Assembly: GCA_012519155.1 (NCBI GenBank)
Contig: JAAYQS010000053.1
Span: 1 to 38,384, forward strand
Direction: 5' to 3'
DNA length: 38,384 bases
DNA from: Clostridiales bacterium
GTDB taxonomy: Bacteria > Bacillota > Clostridia > Clostridiales > Clostridiaceae
Of the stretch, positions 1 through 9,809 are shown piece after piece. Numbering within the stretch: position 1 is the first letter of the stretch; the number at the start of each line of letters is the position of its first letter. The translations under genes were made by a program, and so were the position numbers. The notes under the pieces are model-generated. The model had not been told where the DNA came from. It saw only the letters and a program-made list of their open reading frames with translations, and ran no database searches.

Positions 1-46
1 GATAATTATATAAATAAACCTTTATGTGCTTTAGGAGATGATAATA

Positions 47-3000
47 ATGAGTGAATATAAAAAATCAGAAGAATTTATATACAAGTATTTAAATACAGAT
101 GAAATTATTTTTCTACGTTCAAATTGCAATAATATACTTGATGAAAAAACACTTAAGGAAAATATAAAAGAATTTAATAATTTTAATTATAAATACTATA
201 AATTTAATGAAAATATTCAAAGTCCCTATTGCCCTTTTATGGATTTTTTACGAAATATTTATATAGAAAAATACTCTAAGAAAGTTAATGCTTATGACTT
301 CACATGTCTTTGTAATGTTTATGAAATGCAAAAAAAGACTATAGCTAAATTTTTTGAAACTGGCATATCAGAAAGAAAAGAACATTTCATTTTAGGAGAA
401 ATTATATATGAACAGGAGCGCTTTATTGAATCAATTATAAATATAATAAAATTTATTACTAAAGATATAAAATTAAACATAGTTCTTGACAGTATTCATT
501 TTGCTGCAACTTCTACTATTAATCTTATTAATAGCATAATTTTAAAAAACAGTAAACATCCAATTAAAAATTTCACTTTAATAATTTATAGCATGGAAAA
601 TGCTAAAATACCAGCTTATAATAAGGAAAATTGGCATGAATTATTAACTAATGCTGAAAAAAATGATCTTGCATTAACCTTTATGCCTTCTCCAAATTAT
701 GATATAAATACTGTTTATCATAAAAAACTTCCTATATCAGATGAAACTATATCAAATGCTCTTTTTCATATTAATAATTTAATAAATATGCTTGCTATAG
801 ATCAGGCAAGTTTTTATTTAGATAACATTTATAAAGAATTATCTTCTAATAAAAATTTAAATAAAATAAGTAAAAAGAATCTTGCACTTGTTTTAGAGAA
901 AATGATTGTTGTTAACACTTACATAAAATATAGTAGCAATTTAATAAGAACTCATAAAAAAGACTACTACTACATAAACTTTCTTTGCGAAAAATTAAAA
1001 GAATGTTATTCAGATGAAAATTCCTATATTTATTATAAGTACAATTATCTACGCTGTATAATAAATCACATAAATAACAAGCAAGATATTGCCTATGAAC
1101 ACTATGAAAAATGTTTAAATTATGCAAAAAATCACAAAAGCTCCTGGCTTGAATTTAAATCAGATTATGCATATTATTTTTATTTATGTTATGACAAAAA
1201 TCAAGCTACTAGAAGAAAATCAAAAATAACAAAAGACGAAATTAATTTATGTAAAAAGCTTCATGATTATAAATACTTTAATACATTAATATATATGTAT
1301 TTATATAATTTTGAATGTGATGATGAATCTATAAAGTTAATATCTTCTCAAAAAAAGAATTTTGTGTACCTAGAAAAAGCTGTAAATATTGCAAGGAAAC
1401 TAAATAATACATTCTTTTTAGACTTAGCTTATGGTCGTAAAGCAACTTTTTTTACTGCACCAAAAATTAATAATTATCTATTTCAAAAAGATATTAATAT
1501 GCAAAAAGAGCTAGGCAAAGAACTTTCAATACCAAAGTATTCTTTTATGGCGTACAAATACACTATGAACGAAGACTATGACCTATCCCATAAAACTAAC
1601 TTAGAACTAGTAAACAAATTATACAAAAGCATCATTAAGGGTGATATAAAGCAAGATATGTCTACTGATACAAATACCATGGAACTACTTCTTGCCTTTT
1701 ATAATATGGCAACTAATTGTATTTGTTCAGAGGAATATAATTTTGCAATTAGATATTTAAATATTGTATTTGAAGAAATGCAGCTTCTTAATTGCTTTGA
1801 TCTTAGTATGTGTGATTTATCAAAAATATATGTTATGAATGCATATTGTTATTATAAATCAGGTTCAAACTACAAAGCTTCTATAATTTTAAATAACTTT
1901 GAACATTTGCTTTCCTTTGCACTTAATAATGAAAAGGATCTCCTTTCTGGCAAATCACTTATAGCTAGAAATGATTCTATGTTTTTATATCACATAACTA
2001 AAAGTTTAATTAATTTAAATGATGAAAAGCTTGATTCATGTGCTAATGACATTGAAAAGGCTTATATATATTATAAAAATGAAAATGGTCAAAAAGTATT
2101 TATGTTACCTATTTTAGCAGAGGCAGTATATAAAGTATATACAAAACTTGGTAAAACCAAAACTGCAAAAAACAGCATAAAAACATGCATTAAATTTTGC
2201 GTAAATAATAATTTAATTAATTTGAAAAAGAGAATGGAAAGCTTACTAAATTCAACAGAATATATTAAACCTGAATACGATTTTAGCCTTAAAGGTATTG
2301 ATGAAACAGACATAAAAGCACTATTAAAAACAAAGCGTTTAGAAACTCAGCTTGCAAATTACTTAAATGATTTTTCATATATAAGCTTATGGAGTAAAAC
2401 TATTAATACAATTCAAGATACTTATGATATAGCTTTTAAAAATTCTATGGAACTTATAAGCAATTATTTAAATACAAAAAATATGGCTTACATAACTATT
2501 AGTGATAATAAAAATGACTATGATTTTTTTAAACAAAGATGCAAATTAAATAGCAATAAATATATATCTGCTTATTATGTTAATGATAGCCTAATATTAA
2601 GTAATAATAAGCTAATTGAAATAGTAAAATACTTCTACAGAAATACAAATTCCATTACTTTAAAAAGAACAGACAAAAAATTTTTTACTTTTGAATTTGT
2701 TCCTGATGTAATTGACAAAAATAATGCAGTTACTTTTATTGCAGTTCCAACATTAAAAAATAATGTTCTTCAAAGTATATTTTTAGCATTTACTTCCATA
2801 GAAAATACAGGGATATCAAATACTAGCCTTATTGACCATAGCAAATTAAATGCCTTATCCATAATGCTTGATCAACTATATGATTCTGAAAAACTTTATA
2901 GTGCTAGATTAGAACTTATTAAAACAATTGAAATAGCTAACAATGCCAATAAAGCTAAAAGCCGCTTTTTAGCTAATATGTCTCATGAAATAAGAACACC

Positions 3001-4738
3001 TATTAATACAATACTTGGTATGAATGAAATGATTTTAAGGGAAGCTAAAGAACAAAACATTTTAAATTATGGCAATCACATTAATTCTGCAGGTACTACT
3101 CTTCTTGCATTAATTAATGAAATACTTGATTTCTCTAAAATTGAATCAGGCAAAATGGAATTAGTTAATGTACAATATGCATTTAAAAATCTTATTACAG
3201 ATATATATAATATGATAAGTAATAGAGCCGAAAAAAAATCATTAGAACTTATTTTTAATATTGATAAAAATATTCCTTGTACACTTTTAGGCGATGACAT
3301 AAGAATTAAACAAATACTCGTAAATATATTAACAAATGCAATAAAATATACAAATAACGGTCATGTAATTTTAGATATTAATATAGCTTCAATTAATAAT
3401 GATAATATAAATATTAATTTTTCTGTTACTGATACAGGCATAGGAATAAAAGAAGAGGCTATTTCAGAGCTTTTTGAAAGCTTTACAAGAGTTGATTTAA
3501 GAAAAACACGAAACATAGAAGGAACAGGTTTAGGTCTTGCTATTACTGAAAAATTGTTAAAAATGATGAATAGTACTTTAAATGTAAAAAGTATTTATGG
3601 AAAAGGTTCAACCTTTTACTTTTCATTAAATCAAAAAATAGTAGACAAAACTCCTATAAATAATATAAATATTAACTCTGCTAATAGTGGGCCTAAAAAA
3701 ACAGTTTCATATATAGCACCTGATGCTAAAATTCTAGTAGTTGACGACAATGATATGAACAGGCTTGTAATAAAGCAACTTTTAAAATCAAGTAAAATAC
3801 AAATTACTACTGCTTCAAGTGGTTTTGAGTGTTTAAAATATGTTACTACAAATAAATACCACATTATATTTTTAGATCATATGATGCCAGAAATGGATGG
3901 AATAGAAACAATAAAGAAATTAAAAACTATGAATAACAATTTAAATAACGATACTCCAATGATAGTTTTAACAGCTAATGCCATATCTGGAGCAAAAGAA
4001 ATGTATTTAAAGGAAGGTTTTGATAACTATATATCTAAACCAATAGATCCTAATACTCTTGATAAAATGATTTTGAAATACTTACCAAAAAATTTCATTA
4101 AAGAAGTTGCTAATGAAGATATATCTGTTAATAATACTTCTGCAGAAAAAGAGCTTATTTCAATTCCTGGAATAAATGTTTATGAAGCTATGAAATTTAA
4201 TAATTCTAATGAATCTTTTCTTGAAATGCTAAATATCTTTTACAATACTATAGAAGATAAAGCAAATTTAATTGAAAAACTTGAAAAAGAAGAAAACATA
4301 AAAGATTATACTACATATGTTCATGCATTAAAAAGTTCTTCAAAACTTATAGGTGCTACTATGCTTTCTCAAATAGCATTAGAACTAGAAAAGGCCGGAA
4401 ATGATTGTAATATTGCAAAAATACATTCTGAAACTCCTTTTCTTTTGCAAATATATAGAAAATATATATCCCTATTAAAACCTTTTTTAAACCCAAGAGA
4501 AGATGCTCCAAAAGAATTAATAAAAAATAATATTCTTAAAAAAGATCTTAACAATATTTTTAATGCAATTGATAATTTTGATTTAGATACAGCAGAGAAT
4601 TTAATGAAAAATATAAAAAAATATGCTATTTCTGATAATTTAAAAGACGATATAAATTCTCTTGATAAATTTATTCAAAATTATAATGCAGAAGAAATAC
4701 TTAATATAATACCAAACATACTTAATAAGATTAATTAA
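47..4738 (+). CDS. Giant hybrid histidine kinase with degenerate ATPase domain, receiver and HPt
   Basis: A phosphorelay sensor of 1563 aa, probably cytoplasmic, with no clear membrane segment. Order: a region resembling AAA_16/STAND ATPases (about 1-260; PYCPFMDFLR and the Walker-B-like NIVLDSIHFAATSTINLI), a long helical TPR-like region (about 270-790), a GAF-like region (about 800-950), HisKA with NMSHEIRTP (His980), HATPase_c with an N-box near 1088 and GTGLGLAI, a receiver with ILVVDDND and phospho-acceptor Asp1277 (FLDHMMPEMDG), and an HPt domain with His1426 (HALKSSSK). Clostridial relatives often carry a Ser/Thr kinase and a complete P-loop in front; here the P-loop is replaced by RSNCNNILDEKT. 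AGGAG at 33-37 fits the ATG at 47; the ATG at 38 overlaps it, and an in-frame stop at 32-34 rules out a longer N-terminus. No DNA-binding output is present, so a separate response regulator is expected. Confidence 0.9.
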   Translation: MSEYKKSEEFIYKYLNTDEIIFLRSNCNNILDEKTLKENIKEFNNFNYKYYKFNENIQSPYCPFMDFLRNIYIEKYSKKVNAYDFTCLCNVYEMQKKTIAKFFETGISERKEHFILGEIIYEQERFIESIINIIKFITKDIKLNIVLDSIHFAATSTINLINSIILKNSKHPIKNFTLIIYSMENAKIPAYNKENWHELLTNAEKNDLALTFMPSPNYDINTVYHKKLPISDETISNALFHINNLINMLAIDQASFYLDNIYKELSSNKNLNKISKKNLALVLEKMIVVNTYIKYSSNLIRTHKKDYYYINFLCEKLKECYSDENSYIYYKYNYLRCIINHINNKQDIAYEHYEKCLNYAKNHKSSWLEFKSDYAYYFYLCYDKNQATRRKSKITKDEINLCKKLHDYKYFNTLIYMYLYNFECDDESIKLISSQKKNFVYLEKAVNIARKLNNTFFLDLAYGRKATFFTAPKINNYLFQKDINMQKELGKELSIPKYSFMAYKYTMNEDYDLSHKTNLELVNKLYKSIIKGDIKQDMSTDTNTMELLLAFYNMATNCICSEEYNFAIRYLNIVFEEMQLLNCFDLSMCDLSKIYVMNAYCYYKSGSNYKASIILNNFEHLLSFALNNEKDLLSGKSLIARNDSMFLYHITKSLINLNDEKLDSCANDIEKAYIYYKNENGQKVFMLPILAEAVYKVYTKLGKTKTAKNSIKTCIKFCVNNNLINLKKRMESLLNSTEYIKPEYDFSLKGIDETDIKALLKTKRLETQLANYLNDFSYISLWSKTINTIQDTYDIAFKNSMELISNYLNTKNMAYITISDNKNDYDFFKQRCKLNSNKYISAYYVNDSLILSNNKLIEIVKYFYRNTNSITLKRTDKKFFTFEFVPDVIDKNNAVTFIAVPTLKNNVLQSIFLAFTSIENTGISNTSLIDHSKLNALSIMLDQLYDSEKLYSARLELIKTIEIANNANKAKSRFLANMSHEIRTPINTILGMNEMILREAKEQNILNYGNHINSAGTTLLALINEILDFSKIESGKMELVNVQYAFKNLITDIYNMISNRAEKKSLELIFNIDKNIPCTLLGDDIRIKQILVNILTNAIKYTNNGHVILDINIASINNDNININFSVTDTGIGIKEEAISELFESFTRVDLRKTRNIEGTGLGLAITEKLLKMMNSTLNVKSIYGKGSTFYFSLNQKIVDKTPINNININSANSGPKKTVSYIAPDAKILVVDDNDMNRLVIKQLLKSSKIQITTASSGFECLKYVTTNKYHIIFLDHMMPEMDGIETIKKLKTMNNNLNNDTPMIVLTANAISGAKEMYLKEGFDNYISKPIDPNTLDKMILKYLPKNFIKEVANEDISVNNTSAEKELISIPGINVYEAMKFNNSNESFLEMLNIFYNTIEDKANLIEKLEKEENIKDYTTYVHALKSSSKLIGATMLSQIALELEKAGNDCNIAKIHSETPFLLQIYRKYISLLKPFLNPREDAPKELIKNNILKKDLNNIFNAIDNFDLDTAENLMKNIKKYAISDNLKDDINSLDKFIQNYNAEEILNIIPNILNKIN

Positions 4739-4740
4739 AA

Positions 4741-4780
4741 AATTAGCGTGCTTAAATTTAATAAGCACGCTAATTTTTTT
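4741..4780. terminator. Bidirectional intrinsic terminator
   Basis: A perfect 14-bp inverted repeat (AATTAGCGTGCTTA, loop of 7, then its complement) is followed by a T-run, with A-rich sequence on the other side. It lies between the convergent kinase and NlpC/P60 genes and can serve both. Confidence 0.93.
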
Positions 4781-6494
4781 AATTTAATTTTCTTTTTCTC
4801 ATAAATACAATGGCTGATCCAAACATTAATAAAGTTATAGCTATTACATTATTATAATCGTATGTATCAGGAGGATTTTCATTATGACTTGGTTTATTTT
4901 CATTATTGCTACCATTACTAGTGTTATCTTCTCTATTTCCTAAGTTTTCATTACTGCCACTATTTCCAATGTTATTATTATTTTTATTGTCTTCTGAATT
5001 ATTACCATTATTTACATTACCACTATTACTATTTGTATCATCAGCACCATTAAATTTAAATAATTCTGGTTCTTTTTCTGGTAATTCTGTACTTGGAGAT
5101 GAAGTAGCAGGAGTATCTGTTCCTGGTGTTACTGTAGCGGGCTTATATTGTTTCTTTTTGTACATTGCATATACATTTAAATTGCTAGTAATACTATTAA
5201 AGTCTTTGTCCCATTTTACAAAATCATAACCTTCTAACTCAGGCACATTAGGAGCTATAACCCTTTCTCCTTCTATTACATTTTGAATTTCTGATATTTC
5301 ATTTCCATACAAATCATAAAACTTTACAGTATATTTTTTAACATTTAAGCTTTCCTTATACATTTCATAAGCATAAAGATCATCCTTACCAATTAATTTA
5401 TCACTATTTGCTTCTTTAAATTCTCTTATATTACAATTTTCAGATGATGGTCTATTTTCTTTATATCCTTCAGATATGAAGTGTTTATATGCAGCTTCAT
5501 AATCATTTCCATAATATGCTTTTACATCTGCATTTGTATTTAAATAATATATTGGATCAAATATTTTTGATGGACTTCTACCTTCCTTTATGCCACAAGT
5601 TATATAATGATTATAAAGTTTTTCATAATCATAACCATATGTATCCTTCAAATCCGGATATGTATCTGCATAGTATTTATAATCAAATATTATTCCTTCT
5701 ATACTTGATGTTGACCTAATTATCATTTTGTACATATTAAGGTTGTCCATAGAGTCCATTTCCGGATGATCATTTCTATAATCTGTTATATTAAATTCTT
5801 CTGAAGCATTTCTATTTTCCTTATAACCACAAGTTGCAAAATGATTATATGCAGCTTCATAATTATTGCCAAAAGAATTTTTTAGATCTTCGTTTACATT
5901 TAAATAATATACAGGATCAAATATTTTTGAAGGTTTTCTTCCTTCCCTTATACCACAAGTTATGTAATGTCCATAAAGACTTCCGTAATCATAGCCATAT
6001 AAAACTTTTAAATCTGGATATGTGTCTGCATAATATTTATAATCAAATATTACAGATTCCATTGGAGAGGAACTTATAATCCTTCTTGCGCTGTAAATAT
6101 TCCACACATCAGCAACTTTAACAACTTCACCTGTTTGTGGTGCATGAATTACTTTGTTATTGCCAATATATAATTGAACATGTCCAGTACTAGGAAGTAT
6201 TAAATCACCTGGTTGAAGCTCACTATTTGTAACATCACTTCCTGAATTAATCTGGTCATATGTAGTTCTTCCAATATCTGCTCCCAAAGAATTTTTATAT
6301 ACATAAGAAGTAAAACCAGAGCAATCAAAAGAATTAGGTCCATTTCCTCCCCACTCATAGGGAACCCCTAGAAAACTAAAAGCCATATTTAATAATTTAG
6401 TTATTTCAGTTGCACTAGCTCCTTGTGTTGGAGTTAGTATTGAAAAGGAAAATATGGTTATAGTAAGTAATACCAATAGTTTTTTTAATTTCAT
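4779..6494 (-). CDS. Secreted NlpC/P60 peptidoglycan hydrolase with repeats and C-terminal anchor
   Basis: A predicted exported cell-wall endopeptidase of 571 aa. A signal peptide (1-28) precedes an NlpC/P60 domain (about 30-140) with catalytic Cys58 in FDCSGF and His105 in GHVQLYIG; His117 (VIHAP) is a likely third residue. Two copies of a repeat of roughly 120 aa follow (about 145-255 and 266-376; each has FDYKYYADTYPDLK and a GI[RK]EGR ending), then one Listeria-Bacteroides-type repeat (about 390-450; YDFVKWDKDF), an Asn/Ser/Gly-rich linker, and a hydrophobic C-terminal helix ending MRKRKLN. The tail has the layout of a sortase signal, but PPDTYD stands where LPxTG would be expected. A GGGGGG ribosome site sits 6 bases before the ATG. 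The repeats probably bind the wall; their target is unknown. Confidence 0.88.
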   Translation of the reverse strand: MKLKKLLVLLTITIFSFSILTPTQGASATEITKLLNMAFSFLGVPYEWGGNGPNSFDCSGFTSYVYKNSLGADIGRTTYDQINSGSDVTNSELQPGDLILPSTGHVQLYIGNNKVIHAPQTGEVVKVADVWNIYSARRIISSSPMESVIFDYKYYADTYPDLKVLYGYDYGSLYGHYITCGIREGRKPSKIFDPVYYLNVNEDLKNSFGNNYEAAYNHFATCGYKENRNASEEFNITDYRNDHPEMDSMDNLNMYKMIIRSTSSIEGIIFDYKYYADTYPDLKDTYGYDYEKLYNHYITCGIKEGRSPSKIFDPIYYLNTNADVKAYYGNDYEAAYKHFISEGYKENRPSSENCNIREFKEANSDKLIGKDDLYAYEMYKESLNVKKYTVKFYDLYGNEISEIQNVIEGERVIAPNVPELEGYDFVKWDKDFNSITSNLNVYAMYKKKQYKPATVTPGTDTPATSSPSTELPEKEPELFKFNGADDTNSNSGNVNNGNNSEDNKNNNNIGNSGSNENLGNREDNTSNGSNNENKPSHNENPPDTYDYNNVIAITLLMFGSAIVFMRKRKLN

Positions 6495-6562
6495 TTTTAT
6501 CCCCCCTTTTACCTTACTATTATACTATTTTTAATATGAATTTATTTATAATTTTATATTAA

Positions 6563-7933
6563 CTATTTTAATATTTTCCTTATTAAATTAAGGCTTTTAT
6601 TATATGGAGGATATCTCATAGGAATATCTATTAAATTGCTTTTCTTCAAAATACTTTTACTATGAGAAAATACATCAAAACTTTTACTACCATGATAGCT
6701 TCCTATGCCACTATCCCCTACACCACCAAATGGAAGGTTAGAATTAGCAAGATGAATTATTGTATCATTTATGCATCCTCCTCCAAAGGATATATTAGTT
6801 AGAATTTCATTTTCAGATTCCTTAGATGTTGTAAATAAATACAAAGCCAACGGTCTTGGTCTTTCATTGACATTTTTTATTACTTCATCTAAAGAATCAA
6901 AAGTAATAATTGGTATTATTGGTCCAAAGATTTCTTCCTCCATTACCTTATCTTTAAAATTTACATTATCTAAAATAGTTAAGGATATTTTTTCTTCCTT
7001 TGTATTATAGCTGCCACCATAAACTATTTTATCCTTATCAATTAAATTTAAAATTCTATTATAATGTTTTTCATTTATAATTTTAGGCATATAATTGCAA
7101 TTTTCAGATTCATTACCATACATAATTTCTATATTTTTTATTAATTCCTTTATTAAATTATCTTTTATACTTCTATGAACATATATATAATCTGGCGCTA
7201 CACATGTTTGTCCTGCATTTAGCCCTTTTCCCCATATTATTCTTTTTGCTGCAAGGGAAATTTTAGCAGTTTCATCTACAATACATGGACTTTTACCTCC
7301 AAGTTCTAATACTACTGGAGTTAGATATTTTGAAGCTTTATTCATAACAATTTTTCCAATAGATGTGCCACCAGTAAAAAATATCATATCAAATTTATAG
7401 TCTAAAATTTCAGAACTTACTTTAGCGTCTCCTAAAATAACTTTTATATAGTTACTATTAAAATTATCTGATATAAGTTTTTCTAAAAGCATAGATGTAT
7501 TTATAGAATATTCTGATGGTTTTAAAACTACGCAATTACCAGCAGCTATAGCACCTGCTAGAGGAACTAGTGAAAGATTAATAGGATAATTCCAAGGTGC
7601 CATTATAAGTACCCTGCCGTAAGGTTCTTTATATATATATCCAGTAGATTTAAAATTAACTATTGAAGTTCTTACCTTTTTAGGTTTACTTAGTTTTTTT
7701 AAGTTTTTTATCATATAATTAATTTCATCATAAACCATACCAATTTCACTTGTATATCCTTCAAAATCTGATTTTCCCAAATCAACTTTTAAGGAATTTA
7801 AAATTTCTTCTTCATTATCTTTAACTATCTTTTTTAATTTTTTTAAATTTTTTATTCTAAAATTAATATCTTTTGTTTTATTGTTCTCAAAAAAATTTTT
7901 TTGATTATTAATTAAATCTTTAATAGTATCCAT
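6563..7933 (-). CDS. Aldehyde dehydrogenase, class-3-like
   Basis: A 456-aa NAD(P)-dependent aldehyde dehydrogenase oxidising aldehydes to acids; substrate unknown. Visible are the oxyanion Asn in APWNYP (Asn114), VLKPSE, the cofactor-binding FTGGTSIG, general base Glu210 in ELGGKSP, and catalytic Cys244 in NAGQTCVAPDY. The C-terminal FGGVGDSGIGSYHG and RYPPYN ending are typical of the short class-3/AlkH/YwdH-like ALDHs, and the length matches. AAGGAGG lies about 13 bases before the ATG, slightly far. It lies downstream of the 8018-9658 gene, from which it is separated by a hairpin, so it is probably transcribed alone. Confidence 0.92.
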   Translation of the reverse strand: MDTIKDLINNQKNFFENNKTKDINFRIKNLKKLKKIVKDNEEEILNSLKVDLGKSDFEGYTSEIGMVYDEINYMIKNLKKLSKPKKVRTSIVNFKSTGYIYKEPYGRVLIMAPWNYPINLSLVPLAGAIAAGNCVVLKPSEYSINTSMLLEKLISDNFNSNYIKVILGDAKVSSEILDYKFDMIFFTGGTSIGKIVMNKASKYLTPVVLELGGKSPCIVDETAKISLAAKRIIWGKGLNAGQTCVAPDYIYVHRSIKDNLIKELIKNIEIMYGNESENCNYMPKIINEKHYNRILNLIDKDKIVYGGSYNTKEEKISLTILDNVNFKDKVMEEEIFGPIIPIITFDSLDEVIKNVNERPRPLALYLFTTSKESENEILTNISFGGGCINDTIIHLANSNLPFGGVGDSGIGSYHGSKSFDVFSHSKSILKKSNLIDIPMRYPPYNKSLNLIRKILK

Positions 7934-7981
7934 ACATTACCTTTAGCCTCCTTACTTTATATCACATCTGAAATTACATTC

Positions 7982-8018
7982 AATTTAAGCCTTGATTAAA
8001 TTAATCAAGGCTTAAATT
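7982..8018 (-). terminator. Hairpin terminator with a poor T-tract
   Basis: A 17-bp inverted repeat (AATTTAAGCCTTGATTA and complement, 3-base loop) begins at the stop codon of the membrane-protein gene. On the minus strand only a broken T-tract follows, so termination may be leaky. Confidence 0.6.
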
Positions 8019-9658
8019 TACTTACTAAAAGAATACAATTCTATTATATTATTTTTTTCATTATCCTTAGAATATTTAATATTTATAGTATCTCCAACTT
8101 TTGTAGTTATAAAGAATTCATCAAATTTAGATTTATATACTTTTGAATTTGAATCTGTTATATAAACAGTTGTTTCTCCATCATTTACAATATACTGAAT
8201 GTTTTGAACTACAATAGATTGTGAATCTAAATCTGCTTCATCTATATTTTCTTTTTCTAATGCTTCATTGCTAGATGATTCAGTATTATCAACAATTCCA
8301 ATTGCTTTTTTATATTTACTAAATACTTCATCCTGAGTCTTAGCTGTAACAACTATGTTATAATCCTCAACGTTAACCATAGCATACATTTTTACAATAC
8401 TATTAGAATCCTTAAGAACCATTATATAAGTTGGATTTCCTTCTACATTTACAAGAGATGGGAAACTTGCATTATAACCATATTGTTGAACTTCACCTTC
8501 TGCAGCTTCCATTGCTGAAAATTCTTCTGCACCATTTACATTAAAATATTTATATTCTCCTGTTCTACAGTTTACCATAATAAATCCAATATTAGATTGA
8601 TCTGATAAAAGTGATGTAACACCTGTATAAACATAAACATCATTATCTATTACTTTATATCCAAAATCATCAGTAACTTTTTTACATCCATTTTGCGATA
8701 TTATACTATTAAAAAAACCATTTGATAATGTTCCGTACCAATTATATCTTTCAGTTATATAATCTCCCTTATATACATTATCAATCCAATCTGGTATATT
8801 ATTTAAATCATATTTTTGAGAAGTACCATCACAAGCATCTAAAACAATTACTGATTTTATTTTTCTTGCTCCAAAAAGCCCTACAGTTGGTGTACTAACT
8901 GATGCTATCCAATATGGATTTCCATCCTCATCTACTTCAAAACTTATATCTTCTATAATTGATGTTGGATAATCAAAACGTAACTTTCTTTGAAGATTAC
9001 TTCCAAAATAAGATGATGGTGAATATTTAATAGGTTTGCTACATTCAATATATTCTGCACTATTATTTACTGGATCAACCATTACATATCCAGGAATACC
9101 ACTTTTTCTATTATTAAACCATTTAAAAAACCCTGCATATTCAAGAGGTGCTACTTTCATAGGTTTTCCTTTATAACAAATTTGAGTATAATCCTCACTT
9201 ACTTCATATTGAGAAACAATTTGTGATAATGTTCCAAGGGTACGATTACCTATAATTTGAGCACTTTCAGTATCCATTAAAGCTATATCTGTAATTTTAT
9301 TAGAAGGTTCAATTTCCTTTGAAAAATCTGCCTCTTCAACCGATATTTGACTTGAGTATGATTTTGCATTGAAAATTTGAGCTCCAAGTAATGTACCAAT
9401 TCCAAAAACTATAGCTGATATTAAAAATACACTAATTCCCACCTTGAAAATATTTTTAATTGCTGTATCTTTTATATCACTTGCCCCTGAAACATATGAA
9501 CTTATAAAAGAAAAAATCCATATGCCAATTAATATAAGCATTATGCCCCAACCACTTTTAGATCTTAAATTCCAAACTGGAAGAGTAATATAATTAAGTA
9601 TAAAACCAATAATTAGTGTTATAATTGTTGCAATTATGCTGCTTTTTACTTTCTTCAT
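8018..9658 (-). CDS. Conserved membrane protein with large extracytoplasmic domain, function unknown
   Basis: A 546-aa protein. Three hydrophobic helices lie in the first 95 residues (about 7-27, 38-56 and 72-94); the remaining ~450 residues are soluble, rich in beta-strand-like stretches and presumably outside the membrane. The repeated phrases (GNPYWIASVSTPTVG, GNPTYIMVLKD) suggest a repetitive beta fold. I recognise no catalytic motif; similar hypothetical proteins occur in Firmicutes, but I cannot name a function. AAGGAGAG precedes the ATG by 7 bases, and a good promoter lies at 9717-9744. The protein is immediately downstream of the pseudokinase gene, which has its own membrane anchor; a functional link is possible but unproven. 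Confidence 0.8.
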   Translation of the reverse strand: MKKVKSSIIATIITLIIGFILNYITLPVWNLRSKSGWGIMLILIGIWIFSFISSYVSGASDIKDTAIKNIFKVGISVFLISAIVFGIGTLLGAQIFNAKSYSSQISVEEADFSKEIEPSNKITDIALMDTESAQIIGNRTLGTLSQIVSQYEVSEDYTQICYKGKPMKVAPLEYAGFFKWFNNRKSGIPGYVMVDPVNNSAEYIECSKPIKYSPSSYFGSNLQRKLRFDYPTSIIEDISFEVDEDGNPYWIASVSTPTVGLFGARKIKSVIVLDACDGTSQKYDLNNIPDWIDNVYKGDYITERYNWYGTLSNGFFNSIISQNGCKKVTDDFGYKVIDNDVYVYTGVTSLLSDQSNIGFIMVNCRTGEYKYFNVNGAEEFSAMEAAEGEVQQYGYNASFPSLVNVEGNPTYIMVLKDSNSIVKMYAMVNVEDYNIVVTAKTQDEVFSKYKKAIGIVDNTESSSNEALEKENIDEADLDSQSIVVQNIQYIVNDGETTVYITDSNSKVYKSKFDEFFITTKVGDTINIKYSKDNEKNNIIELYSFSK

Positions 9659-9716
9659 TTAAGTCTCTCCTTTTTAAAAAGTTATCAAAATAATATAATA
9701 AGTTATTTATAACCGT

Positions 9717-9744
9717 ATTATATCATATCGAAATATATTTTCAA
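9717..9744 (-). promoter_or_regulatory. Sigma-A-type promoter for the membrane-protein gene
   Basis: Read on the minus strand: TTGAAA, 16 bases, TATAAT. It lies about 60 bases upstream of the start at 9658. Confidence 0.65.
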
Positions 9745-9809
9745 TATTTTCTCAAACTTTATCTAAAAAAGTTACTCTTTTAACTGAGTCACTTCCTATT
9801 TATTTCTAA

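Noticed and set aside
4906..5229. A plus-strand open frame rich in Leu/Ser/Pro
   Set aside because: Antisense of the Asn/Ser-rich linker of the NlpC/P60 protein; low complexity explains the lack of stops.
5480..6080. Repeated DNA segments that could suggest an array or CRISPR
   Set aside because: Only two copies about 360 bases apart, fully explained by the duplicated protein repeat of the surface hydrolase.
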